Below, piece after piece: positions 43,332-51,500 of a stretch of DNA of 64,000 nt. Position 1 is the stretch's first letter; every line of letters starts with the position of its first letter. Made by a program: the position numbers and the translations under genes. The notes below the pieces were generated by a model, which was not told where the DNA came from, did not search any database, and worked only from the letters and a program-made list of their open reading frames with translations. Location of the stretch: NCBI RefSeq assembly GCF_013377905.1, contig NZ_JABKAV010000010.1, positions 1-64,000 of the forward strand. Direction: 5' to 3'. This DNA comes from Hymenobacter terrestris. Lineage in GTDB: Bacteria > Bacteroidota > Bacteroidia > Cytophagales > Hymenobacteraceae.

Positions 43332-43757
43332 TTAGCCCTTGTTCTGACGCTTCGCTTGGTGCTTGGCCTTTTTGTCGGCCTGCATCTGTGCGTATTTGGT
43401 GTACTGGTCGGCGCTCAGGATCTGCTTAAGCTGGGCGTCGTATTGGGCCCGCTGACCTTTCATGGCCTGATGGCGCGCCTTTCTATCGGCTTTGGCTACC
43501 GTGCCGGCCTGGCCTTTGTTGGCCTGCTGCTGCTGAATACGGGCCAGTTGCAACTGGCGCACCTGCTGGCTCTGGGCGGCCGAGAGGTTGAGGCTTTTAG
43601 TGAGCTTCTGCGCGGCGCGGTCGGCACGCTGCTCAGGAGTCAGGTCTTGCTTCTGGCTCTTCTGGTACTGGCCACGGACGGTTTTTACCGGAGTGATCTG
43701 GGCCGAAGCGGCCGCTGAAATCGAGAAGGCGGCAAGAAGGATGAGGAGCTTTTTCAT
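43332..43757 (-). CDS. Small exported LTxxQ/Spy-like helical protein
   Basis: A 141-residue exported protein. A signal peptide (residues 1-19, ending ASAQ) leads into a helical, Gln/Lys/Ala-rich body with two LTxxQ-like units: DLTPEQRADRAAQKLTKSLNL and ILSADQYTKYAQMQADKK, quoted in part. It resembles the DUF4890/Spy-CpxP-type periplasmic proteins seen in Bacteroidota. The tail is strongly basic. A periplasmic chaperone-like role is possible but not shown. Confidence 0.75.
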   Translation of the reverse strand: MKKLLILLAAFSISAAASAQITPVKTVRGQYQKSQKQDLTPEQRADRAAQKLTKSLNLSAAQSQQVRQLQLARIQQQQANKGQAGTVAKADRKARHQAMKGQRAQYDAQLKQILSADQYTKYAQMQADKKAKHQAKRQNKG

Positions 43758-44001
43758 GGCGTATGTATGGGGAAAGTGCTGTTTGCAGAAATGGTGTCCG
43801 ACAGCCAGCCAATCCGGCTGCGGGCTTCTGATAGAGCAATTGCAACTCCGGTGCCAGTTTGTGCCGATGTTGCCCTAAATACACAGCTTTTAAAATTTAA
43901 ATTTTCCCGTTAAACCTTTGGTTATATTTTCTATCGTTTATGCTAATTTATTGAATAACAGGTATTTATATTTTTACGGACAATATAATCTGCTCAGGGT
44001 G

Positions 44002-44718
44002 TTATTCAACCAGCAGCAGATTTCTTCGTCGGATATAGGCCTCCCGGTCCTGCCAGCGCACCCGATACCACAGGTCCTGCCGGCCCACCACCTCAAACCG
44101 GTCACCGGCGGCGGCGGTGGTCAGCCAGGTAGCCCCGGCGCTGGGGCCGGCCATAAGCGGGGCGCGGGCGCGCGCTACAAGCCCTACCCGAGCGGAGGCC
44201 AGCACGTTTAGCGCCAGGCCCACGCCCAGCAGGTAGCTGCCGTACACGGCCCACCAGACCCGGTCGGCGGTGCGGCGGCGTAGCAGCAGAGCTGCCCCGG
44301 CCACTATGGCCAGCAGCAGAAGGCCCTGCAGCAAGCGGTAATAGTAGCGTTGCAGTGTGATAAACAGGCTTTGCCGCCAAGTGTCGGGGTAGCCCGTCAG
44401 GCGGTGTTCCTGGGCCAGGCTCACCATTTTCTGCCAGGTAGCGTAGCGCGGCTCCAGATTCTGAGACACACTTAAGTAATAGAGAGCGGCCGGATAATGG
44501 CCCAGCACCTCCTGGGTGTAGGCCATGCGCAGCGCCTGCCGGCCCGATTGCAGGCCGTCGGAGTCGCGAGCCTGCCGGTACCAGGGGTACGCCTGGGCCA
44601 CCTGCCCGACCCTGTACAGCGAATCGGCTTTTTGAAGCGCCGGACTAACTTTTTGGGCCTGAATCGGTTGAGCGAAACTCAGGAGGAGCAGGAAAAAAAG
44701 GGGGGCTTTTTTGAGCAA
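44002..44718 (-). CDS. TPR/SH3b membrane protein (BatE-like)
   Basis: A 238-residue protein with a signal peptide (ending IQAQ), TPR-like helices (about 25-95: ADSLYRVGQVAQAYPWYRQA), two membrane helices (about 125-185) and a C-terminal SH3b-like domain with DRFEVVGRQDLWYRVRW. The TPR plus SH3 order recalls BatE of Bacteroidota aerotolerance clusters, although a partial Bat cluster lies 14 kb away. The apparent start is TTG 44718 because no upstream in-frame ATG exists. It is divergent from tRNA-Lys. Confidence 0.7.
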   Translation of the reverse strand: MLKKAPLFFLLLLSFAQPIQAQKVSPALQKADSLYRVGQVAQAYPWYRQARDSDGLQSGRQALRMAYTQEVLGHYPAALYYLSVSQNLEPRYATWQKMVSLAQEHRLTGYPDTWRQSLFITLQRYYYRLLQGLLLLAIVAGAALLLRRRTADRVWWAVYGSYLLGVGLALNVLASARVGLVARARAPLMAGPSAGATWLTTAAAGDRFEVVGRQDLWYRVRWQDREAYIRRRNLLLVE

Positions 44719-44723
44719 AACAG

Positions 44724-44754
44724 TTGCACAGTTAAATCCGGGACTCTACTTTTG
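44724..44754 (+). promoter_or_regulatory. Promoter of tRNA-Lys (TTG-N20-TACTTTTG)
   Basis: TTG at 44724-44726 and TACTTTTG at 44747-44754 with 20-nt spacing; the same -7 box as tRNA-Leu. Confidence 0.68.
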
Positions 44755-44798
44755 TGCCACAATCAGCCACAAGGGCTTATTGCCAGCACAAAGAAACT

Positions 44799-44874
44799 GA
44801 TTCTGTAGCTCAGCTGGTAGAGCAATACACTTTTAATGTATGGGTCCTGGGTTCGAATCCCAGCGGGATCACCA
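44799..44874 (+). tRNA. tRNA-Lys (anticodon TTT)
   Basis: A 76-nt tRNA including the encoded CCA. The acceptor stem is GATTCTG/CGGGATC, the anticodon stem ATACA/TGTAT, the loop CTTTTAA with anticodon TTT at 44832-44834, and the T arm CTGGG-TTCGAAT-CCCAG. Confidence 0.95.
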
Positions 44875-44910
44875 AAACCCTTCCTACGCTTTGTAGGGAG
44901 GGTTTTTTCT
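44874..44910 (+). terminator. Intrinsic terminator after tRNA-Lys
   Basis: CCCTTCCTAC pairs with GTAGGGAGGG across GCTTT, followed by TTTTTTCTTTT. Confidence 0.85.
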
Positions 44911-44989
44911 TTTAGCACGATTGGCAGCGGTGCCACCTGACCGCGCCGGCTCCACCCGGCCTAGCTGCCCAGTCGACCTTTTTGCACGC

Positions 44990-44997
44990 TATATTTG
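44990..44997 (+). promoter_or_regulatory. -7 promoter box for topB (TATATTTG)
   Basis: Exact TAnnTTTG match 58 nt before the GTG start. Confidence 0.5.
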
Positions 44998-45054
44998 TTG
45001 ACTCCCCGCTGACTCTCGCATCGGTTTAGTCAGCGCCTAAAATCAGCGTAATCT

Positions 45055-47616
45055 GTGATTGTTTGCATTGCCGAAAAGCCCAGCGTGGCCCGCGAAATTG
45101 CCAACGTGCTCGGCGCCGACCGCCGGATGGACGGCTATTATGAGGGCAACGGCTATCAAGTAACCTGGACGTTCGGCCACTTCTGCCAGCTGCGCGAGCC
45201 CGAGGACTACCGCCCCGAGTGGAAGCGCTGGAGCATCCACGATTTGCCCATGGTGCCCGAGCAGTTCGGTATCAAGCTCATGCTGCGCGATGATGGTGTG
45301 GTGCGCCAGTTCGCCGTTATCAAGCGTTTGCTGGCCGCCGCCGATGAGGTGGTGAACTGCGGCGACGCCGGCCAGGAAGGGGAGGTGATTCAGCGCTGGG
45401 TGCTGATGGAGGCCAAGTACCGCAAGCCCACCAAACGCCTCTGGATTTCCTCACTCACCGAGGAAGCCATCCGCCAGGGCTTCCAGAACCTGCGGGAGGG
45501 CTCCGAGTTCGACTCGCTTTACCAGGCCGGCAAGAGCCGGGCTGTGGGCGACTGGCTGCTGGGCCTGAACGCGACGCGCCTGTTCACGCTCAAGTACGCG
45601 CCCGGCCAGCGCCAAGTGCTCAGCATCGGGCGGGTGCAAACGCCCACGCTGGCCCTGCTGGTCGACCGCTACCACGAAATCCAGAACTTCCGGCCAGAGC
45701 CCTACTGGGTGCTGCGGGCTGAATACCGGAGCACTATGTTCAGCCATGTGGCCGTGGTGAAACCGGGCAAAGACGACGACGAGCCCGACGAAAAGGCCCG
45801 CCTCAAGGCCCGCGGCTACTTCGTGACCCAGCAGGAAGCCGACGAGGCCCTGGCCCGCGTAACCGGCCAGCCGCTCACGGTGACGAGCGTCATCATCAAA
45901 AAGGCCCTGGAGAGTCCGCCCGCACTGTTCGACCTGACGTCCTTGCAGGTGCAGTGCAACAACCAGCTGGGCCTCTCGGCCGAGGACACGCTCAAAACGG
46001 TACAGGGTCTCTACGAGAAGAAAGTAGTGAGCTACCCGCGTGTCGATACCACGTTTCTGCCCGACGACCAGTACCCCAAAATTGCCGGCATTTTGCGCGG
46101 GCTGGGCGGTTACGCGGCCCTCACGGCCCCGCTGCTGGCGGCCCCCAAAATCCGCAAGAGCGCCAAGGTTTTCAACAACAACAAAGTCACCGACCACCAC
46201 GCCATCATCCCAACCGGAGCCAGCGCGGGCGGCCTTGGCGGCAACGAGCAGCGGGTGTACGACATCATCGTGCGCCGCTTCCTGGCCGCTTTCTACCCCG
46301 ATTGTGAGGTGTCGAATACGACCGTAACGGCCGACGTGGCGGGCCTCACGTTCCGCGTCCGGGGCCGGCAGATTCTCAGTCCCGGCTGGCGCGAAGTGTA
46401 CGGCGACCCCGAGAAGCAGACCGTAGCCAACGAAAAGAGGAGCAGTAGTAGCAGCAGCGACGACGACGACGTAGTGGGCACCGTGCTGCCGGCCTTCGTG
46501 AAAGACGAAAGCGGCCCCCACCAGCCCCGCCTCGACGCCAAGCAAACCCAGGCCCCACGCGATTACACCGAGGCCATGTTGCTGCGCGGCATGGAAACGG
46601 CCGGCCGCAACGTGGACGACGACGAGCTGCGGCTGGCCATGAAGGAAAACGGCATCGGTCGCCCCTCCACCCGCGCGGCCATCATCGAAACGCTATTTAA
46701 GCGCGGGTACATCATCCGCGACCGAAAGAAAATTGTGCCCACGCCCACGGGAGTCGAGCTGATTGGCCTCATCCGCAACCCCACACTGAAGTCGGCGGAA
46801 CTGACGGGGCAATGGGAGAAAAAGCTGCGCCAGATTGAGGGCGGCGAGCTAGACCAGGAGCAGTTTCTGGGGGAGCTGAAGCAGCTGGTGCGCGAAATGG
46901 TGCAGGAGGTGAAGCAGGATGGTTCCGGCCGCGCTATCAGCACCACGGCTCCGCCTGCTGGCTCCGTTTCTGCTGGGAAAGCGGGAGCCCCGGCCGGCAA
47001 AACAGCGGCACCAGTTCCCAGAGCGGCAGCTACCCCAGCCATACCCGGAGCACTTGGGACTTGCCCGGCTTGCGGCAGCGGCCATGTGCTGCGGGGCAAA
47101 TCGGCGTTTGGCTGCTCGCGCTGGAAGGAGGGTTGCCAGTTCCGGCTACCGACTGAATTCGAGGGCAAGAAAATCACCGACAAGCAGGCCGGCGACCTGC
47201 TCAAGAAAGGCCGCACCCAGGTGATGAAAGGCTTTCTGGACGACGACGGCAACAAGTTCGATGCCGCCGTTCTGCTCACGCCCGCCCGCACCCTGGAGTT
47301 GGCCCGCGCCGCCGAAAGCAAGCCCACCACCGCCACCGACCCCGGCCAGATACCCTGCCCCGTCTGCCGGTTGGGCCAGATGCTGCGCGGCAGCAGTGCT
47401 TGGGGCTGCTCCCGCTTCCGCGAAGACTGCCAGTTCCGGGTCCCCTTCGCCTGGGGCGGCAAAACCCTGACGGATGCCCAAATGAACCAGTTGCTGCGCA
47501 AGGGTAAAACCGGCGTCATCCGCGGGTTTGTATCCAGCAAAACCGGCAAGAACTACGAGGCCGTGCTGCAAATTGGGGCCGAAGGGCGCATTGAGCCGGT
47601 GTTTGGGCAGGGGTGA
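45055..47616 (+). CDS. topB: DNA topoisomerase III
   Basis: An 853-residue type IA topoisomerase that decatenates DNA. The N-terminal TOPRIM domain starts VCIAEKPSVAREIANVLGA and has the metal motif GDAGQEGE (about residues 103-110). The catalytic Tyr is Y327 in VVSYPRVDTTFLPDD. NGIGRPSTRAAIIETL marks the DNA-gate region. Two C-terminal zinc-ribbon repeats (CPACGSGHVLRG from about 670 and CPVCRLGQMLRG from about 768, each followed by GCSRW or GCSRF) extend the protein beyond the usual 650-700 residues. The start is GTG. No conjugation genes are nearby, so it looks chromosomal. Confidence 0.94.
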   Translation: MIVCIAEKPSVAREIANVLGADRRMDGYYEGNGYQVTWTFGHFCQLREPEDYRPEWKRWSIHDLPMVPEQFGIKLMLRDDGVVRQFAVIKRLLAAADEVVNCGDAGQEGEVIQRWVLMEAKYRKPTKRLWISSLTEEAIRQGFQNLREGSEFDSLYQAGKSRAVGDWLLGLNATRLFTLKYAPGQRQVLSIGRVQTPTLALLVDRYHEIQNFRPEPYWVLRAEYRSTMFSHVAVVKPGKDDDEPDEKARLKARGYFVTQQEADEALARVTGQPLTVTSVIIKKALESPPALFDLTSLQVQCNNQLGLSAEDTLKTVQGLYEKKVVSYPRVDTTFLPDDQYPKIAGILRGLGGYAALTAPLLAAPKIRKSAKVFNNNKVTDHHAIIPTGASAGGLGGNEQRVYDIIVRRFLAAFYPDCEVSNTTVTADVAGLTFRVRGRQILSPGWREVYGDPEKQTVANEKRSSSSSSDDDDVVGTVLPAFVKDESGPHQPRLDAKQTQAPRDYTEAMLLRGMETAGRNVDDDELRLAMKENGIGRPSTRAAIIETLFKRGYIIRDRKKIVPTPTGVELIGLIRNPTLKSAELTGQWEKKLRQIEGGELDQEQFLGELKQLVREMVQEVKQDGSGRAISTTAPPAGSVSAGKAGAPAGKTAAPVPRAAATPAIPGALGTCPACGSGHVLRGKSAFGCSRWKEGCQFRLPTEFEGKKITDKQAGDLLKKGRTQVMKGFLDDDGNKFDAAVLLTPARTLELARAAESKPTTATDPGQIPCPVCRLGQMLRGSSAWGCSRFREDCQFRVPFAWGGKTLTDAQMNQLLRKGKTGVIRGFVSSKTGKNYEAVLQIGAEGRIEPVFGQG

Positions 47617-47643
47617 TATTATAACCAGATGGGCAAACCGCAC

Positions 47644-47733
47644 GTCATGCTGAGCGGAGCCGAAGCATCTCTACCGCTTCGCTGAACGAGTGCAACGAAG
47701 CGGTAGAGATGCTTCGGCTCCGCTCAGCATGAC
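47644..47733. repeat. Family A long palindrome, copy 4
   Basis: GTCATGCTGAGCGGAGCCGA opens a left arm of about 37 bp that is matched at 47696-47733. It lies between topB and the DUF2905 gene. Confidence 0.85.
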
Positions 47734-47763
47734 ATTATTCTAATCCTGATAAACCTATTCCCC

Positions 47764-47997
47764 ATGTCTCCCCAATTCGGTAAAACCCTTTTCCTGCTGG
47801 GCCTGGGCCTGATGCTGCTTGGGTGCCTGCTGTGGCTGGGCGGTGGCTCGGGGTGGTTTAGCTGGTTTGGGCGGCTGCCGGGAGATGTGCGGGTGGAGCG
47901 GCCGGGCTTTCGGCTGTACGTGCCGTGGGTGTCGATGCTGCTTATTAGCGCCGTGCTGAGTTTGCTGCTGGCGCTGTGGCGGCGGCTGGGCGGGTAG
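47764..47997 (+). CDS. DUF2905-family small membrane protein
   Basis: A 77-residue protein with two membrane helices (about 7-28 and 53-70) joined by a loop with GRLPGDVRVERPGFRLYVPW, the DUF2905 family signature. Function unknown; widespread in bacteria. Confidence 0.85.
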   Translation: MSPQFGKTLFLLGLGLMLLGCLLWLGGGSGWFSWFGRLPGDVRVERPGFRLYVPWVSMLLISAVLSLLLALWRRLGG

Positions 47998-48133
47998 GGG
48001 CGAAGCTGAACAAAGGAGCGGCCTCGCGGCTTTTAACAGCCAGCTGGCTCTTGCCGGTCGGAACCGCGTACCTTATTGACCCGGAGTTGCGGCTTCGGAT
48101 GCTTCCTTTCGCCATCCAACCCCTTCTTCTCCC

Positions 48134-49675
48134 ATGCCCAAAATCGTTTCTCCCCAGGTCGAATTCGACCACCTGCTGGCCCAGACCAAAACTGCCGCCC
48201 CCGAAATATTTGCGCCCGACGGCACCGGCTACCTCAACCTGATGGAAGGCCGCTGGCAGGAGCCAGGCAAGCCCCGCGACTTCGTTTCGCCCATTGATGG
48301 CAGCATTATCGGCCGCCTGCCGATGCTCGATGAGACCACCGCGTTGCGCGCCGTGCAGGCCGCCAAGGCCGAAGCCGCCGCTTGGGCCAACACCGACCTG
48401 GATGAGCGCAAGCGCCGGGTGCAGGATTGCCTGACCCAGCTGCAGCCCCACGTCGAGCTGGTGGGCAAGCTGCTCATGTGGGAGATTGGCAAAACCTACA
48501 AGCTGGGCTTCACCGACATCGACCGCGCCATCGACGGCGTGCAGTGGTACGTCGATAACATTGAAAGCATGCTGGGCAAGCGTACCCCGCTGGGGCTCGT
48601 CAGCAACATTGCCTCCTGGAACTACCCCATGTCGGTGCTGCTGCACGCGGTGCTGGTGCAGGCGCTGTGCGGCAACGCGGTCATCGCCAAAACGCCCACC
48701 GATGGCGGCTTTATTTCCTTGAGCCTGACCTTCGCCATTGCCCGCCGCTGCGGCCTGCCCGTGACGCTGGTGAGCGGCTCGGGCGGCGAACTGAGCGACG
48801 TGCTGGTGAAGCACGCCGCTATCGACTGCCTCAGCTTCGTGGGGGGGCGCAAAAACGCCCGCAATATTTCCGATGCCTTGTCCACTACCGACAAGCGCTA
48901 CATGCTGGAGATGGAGGGCGTGAACACTTACGGCATCTGGGACTACTCCGACTGGGACGCCATGGCCCAGCAGCTCAAAAAGGGCTACGACTACGGCAAG
49001 CAGCGCTGCACGGCCTACGTGCGCTTCGTGGTGGAGCGCCGGCTGTTTCCGCAGTTCCTCGAAACCTACTGGAACACCGTCCGGGACCTGAAAATCGGTA
49101 ACCCCACACTGGTGGACGCCCCCGATGACGCGCTGCCTAACCTGGCGTTCGGCCCCGTCATCAACGCCCAGCAGGCCCAGGACCTGGACCGCCTCTACCA
49201 GGATGCCCTCAAAACCGGGGCCACGCCCATCTACGAGGGCCAGCTCGACGACGCGCTGTTCCTGCCCGGTCAGGACCGGAGCGCCTACCGCGCCCCGCGG
49301 GCGCTGGTGAACCTGCCGCGCCAGAGCGAGCTGTACTTCAAGGAGCCCTTCGGCCCCATCGACAGCATTGTGCTGGTGGATCGGGTGGAGGAGCTGGTGG
49401 GCGAGATGAACATCAGCAACGGGGCGCTGGTGGCCGCCATTGCCTCCGACGATGCCAAGCTGGCCGCGCGCACGGCCAAGGAGGTGCGCGCCTTCAAAGT
49501 GGGCCTCAACCAGCTCCGCTCCCGCGGCGACCGGGCCGAAGTGTTCGGCGGCTTGGGCGAGTCGTGGAAGGGCGCTTTCGTGGGCGGCGCGCTACTGGTC
49601 GAAGCCGTAACGGAGGGCGACAAACCCATCCTCGGCAATTTTGAGGACGCTATCCGGCTGCCCGAGAACATCTAG
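48134..49675 (+). CDS. Aldehyde dehydrogenase superfamily protein
   Basis: A 513-residue NAD(P)-dependent aldehyde dehydrogenase. Landmarks are SNIASWNYPMSV (cofactor-proximal Asn), FVGGRKNARNIS, the catalytic Cys in GKQRCTAYVRF near residue 296, and FKEPFGPIDSIVLVD. The glutamate motif reads LEMEGVNTYGI rather than the common ELGGKS, keeping the Glu but changing its surroundings, as in some glyceraldehyde-3-phosphate-type (GapN-like) relatives. Substrate unknown. It is followed by a strong terminator. Confidence 0.85.
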   Translation: MPKIVSPQVEFDHLLAQTKTAAPEIFAPDGTGYLNLMEGRWQEPGKPRDFVSPIDGSIIGRLPMLDETTALRAVQAAKAEAAAWANTDLDERKRRVQDCLTQLQPHVELVGKLLMWEIGKTYKLGFTDIDRAIDGVQWYVDNIESMLGKRTPLGLVSNIASWNYPMSVLLHAVLVQALCGNAVIAKTPTDGGFISLSLTFAIARRCGLPVTLVSGSGGELSDVLVKHAAIDCLSFVGGRKNARNISDALSTTDKRYMLEMEGVNTYGIWDYSDWDAMAQQLKKGYDYGKQRCTAYVRFVVERRLFPQFLETYWNTVRDLKIGNPTLVDAPDDALPNLAFGPVINAQQAQDLDRLYQDALKTGATPIYEGQLDDALFLPGQDRSAYRAPRALVNLPRQSELYFKEPFGPIDSIVLVDRVEELVGEMNISNGALVAAIASDDAKLAARTAKEVRAFKVGLNQLRSRGDRAEVFGGLGESWKGAFVGGALLVEAVTEGDKPILGNFEDAIRLPENI

Positions 49676-49717
49676 CGCTCCGCTGCTGAACTGCGGCGGC
49701 AATTGCTAGAAACAGAA

Positions 49718-49752
49718 AGCCCCGCCTGAAGCTACGTGCTTCGGGCGGGGCT
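49718..49752 (+). terminator. Intrinsic terminator after the aldehyde dehydrogenase
   Basis: AGCCCCGCCTGAAGC pairs with GCTTCGGGCGGGGCT across a TACGT loop. A weak T stretch follows. Confidence 0.78.
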
Positions 49753-49894
49753 CTATTACAGCTGTTATAGTCTACATTCACAAAACATGTAAGCAGGAAA
49801 TATTTCCCTATCAAGCTCGTAAGATTAAGTAGACCTGCTTACACTTTGAAATAATCTAGCTCTATTTCCTCTTTATGCCAAACAACGAGAGCAT

Positions 49895-50329
49895 TCATTG
49901 TTTTTTATATTTCAGCCCTGCTGGTATAAATAGCGGCCCTTTATTATATATATCAACATAGATTACTAAAGTATCTTTTGTGGTTGACGTAATAAAATAA
50001 TATTTGTCAAGCAGTCCCAACTTGCCACTAATAGGCAAGCCTGTTTGTCTGCTATTTATTCTAACCGCCGTTTTCTTATATATTGGATTGTTTACAGTTT
50101 TTCTCAGTAAGATTTCCAGACTTTGATTATCAGAAGTTTTAAGCCCTTTCAAAAAAATATGCGAATTATAAATACTTGAATTTGGATCTCCTTTCTTAAG
50201 AAGAAGAGGATTATGAGCATTATATCCAAAAGTACTATCTGCTGATGTTGCTAAATTTGCAAAATCGTTTTGCCCGTATGATATCCTTGCAAGAAGAATA
50301 AAAATCAATAATGCTAGACAAAACTTCAT
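49895..50329 (-). CDS. Orphan small exported protein in AT-rich island
   Basis: A 144-residue protein with a signal peptide (residues 1-19, ending SYGQ) and a mostly beta-type body (TAVRINSRQ, YYFITSTTKDTLVIYVDIY). Its codons are far more AT-rich than those of the flanking genes and favour Ile, Lys and Asn, which suggests recent transfer. I recognise no family. It lies within an island of low GC from about 49760 to 50780. Confidence 0.6.
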   Translation of the reverse strand: MKFCLALLIFILLARISYGQNDFANLATSADSTFGYNAHNPLLLKKGDPNSSIYNSHIFLKGLKTSDNQSLEILLRKTVNNPIYKKTAVRINSRQTGLPISGKLGLLDKYYFITSTTKDTLVIYVDIYNKGPLFIPAGLKYKKQ

Positions 50330-50638
50330 GTTTTTAGATTATGTATTTTATGAAAAAGTTAATAAAGTTTATTTTTTATTATTCGCTCATGCGATGAAAA
50401 ATTTACCTAATTTAATGCAATTTGGTGTCTAATATCATTCTCTTTAAATTACACAAGCTTTAAATTACACAAGATTTTATCTTAGAATCAGTTAATTTTC
50501 AGTGATTTGTATATGTAAAATTTATTTCAGTAGATGGTGACGATAATATCCTATTGCTAATAACGTCCGCCTGAGTACCGCTAGGCATGCACATTATTCA
50601 CATCAAAACCGGTCGCCGGGTTATTCATCTTAGAAATT
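50330..50638. other. AT-rich intergenic stretch with a short tandem repeat
   Basis: No gene is seen. It holds a tandem duplication of TTTAAATTACACAAG (about 50446-50475) and poly-A/T tracts. The composition is sharply AT-rich against the GC-rich genome. Confidence 0.5.
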
Positions 50639-50791
50639 TTATTCTGCTTTAATTCTCATAATCTTGCCGTCCCGTATCACTACAAGGTCCGCGTTTTTAG
50701 ACTTCTTGAATTCAATCAACCGCTGATAGGCTAAATCGAGCCCGGCTAAGATTTTGCCTTCTAGTTCCAGTTGCTTTTTAATCGTGGTCAT
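50639..50791 (-). CDS. Small putative antitoxin partner of zeta toxin
   Basis: A 50-residue protein, ATG 50791 to TAA 50639, that starts inside the end of the zeta-toxin gene (14-nt overlap). The sequence is a charged helix (MTTIKKQLELEGKILAGLD) followed by a short beta-like end ADLVVIRDGKIMRIKAE. Its size, charge and overlap with the toxin gene are those of an antitoxin translated by coupling. It is not similar enough to the epsilon antitoxin for me to call it that; the antitoxin role is inference. Confidence 0.6.
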   Translation of the reverse strand: MTTIKKQLELEGKILAGLDLAYQRLIEFKKSKNADLVVIRDGKIMRIKAE

Positions 50792-51362
50792 ATTGCTTCT
50801 TTAATTGTTTAAACTCTGATTTACTCAATACATCAAGTTTCCCACTGATGGTTTGACGGGCAATCAGCTTACGTTTACCGAAAGAATTATCAAACAGTGA
50901 CGCTCCGTCAACTATCGGCAAGTAGATATCAAACAAATTTTTGATTCCTCTGCTATATCTCCTTTCGATTACTTCCGGTTCGATGTTATGTCCGCCCTCT
51001 AACACTCTGAGCTTCACCCGCTCCTTCGCGAGTTCTACGTTCTGAAGCCAAAAGAATAGCAAAGTAGTGGTGTAACCCTGTCGTTTGGCCTGCTCTATTT
51101 TCTGCTTGAAGCTTTTGGTTGCCAGCGTAGTTTCAAACGCGAAAGTTTCATCGTTAGCCAGGAGCGTATTCATCCGTCCCAACATTATCCTTCCCGCTTC
51201 AAAAGCCACTTTCTCGGGCTGAAACGGAGAAAGACCTCTGGCAATTTCATCGGCATTCACGAACTCTTTGCACTCCAGTATTTCGGGTAGAATAGTGAAC
51301 GAGGCTGTCGTCTTGCCTGCGCCGTTACAACCCGCTATAATGAAGAGATTCTTGTCTGGCAT
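50778..51362 (-). CDS. Zeta-toxin-family kinase
   Basis: A 194-residue P-loop kinase. Walker A is GCNGAGKTT at residues 11-19; then FVNADEIARGLSPF and FAFETTLATKSF (the substrate-binding Asp/Glu region) and EVIERRYSRGIKNLF are typical of zeta toxins. Such toxins phosphorylate UDP-N-acetylglucosamine or related sugars and block wall synthesis. The small partner gene follows and overlaps, the reverse of the classical epsilon-zeta order. The AT-rich island lies directly downstream. Confidence 0.83.
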   Translation of the reverse strand: MPDKNLFIIAGCNGAGKTTASFTILPEILECKEFVNADEIARGLSPFQPEKVAFEAGRIMLGRMNTLLANDETFAFETTLATKSFKQKIEQAKRQGYTTTLLFFWLQNVELAKERVKLRVLEGGHNIEPEVIERRYSRGIKNLFDIYLPIVDGASLFDNSFGKRKLIARQTISGKLDVLSKSEFKQLKKQYDHD

Positions 51363-51500
51363 AACTGCGAATCGGTGGGTCTGGCTGGTGGAATGTCAGA
51401 AGTGAGTGAGCTGAGAGGCTGAGTTGTCCCACCAAACGCCGCCGGCCCCAAAAGCCCCACCACGGCACCCAAGATACTGCGTTGGCCGTATCTTCGCATC

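Noticed and set aside
43918-44211. 97-codon plus-strand frame
   Set aside because: Starts in AT-rich intergenic DNA and runs antisense into the TPR/SH3 gene; no motif.
45451-46545. 364-codon minus-strand frame, and another at 46563-47549
   Set aside because: Both are shadows of topB; TOPRIM, catalytic Tyr and zinc ribbons prove the plus strand.
45055-47616. topB as evidence of an integrated conjugative element
   Set aside because: No tra, relaxase or integrase genes lie nearby and composition matches the chromosome.
50581-50639. 15-codon minus-strand frame MNNPATGFDVNNVHA
   Set aside because: Too short to support, with no partner signal; possibly chance in the AT-rich island.
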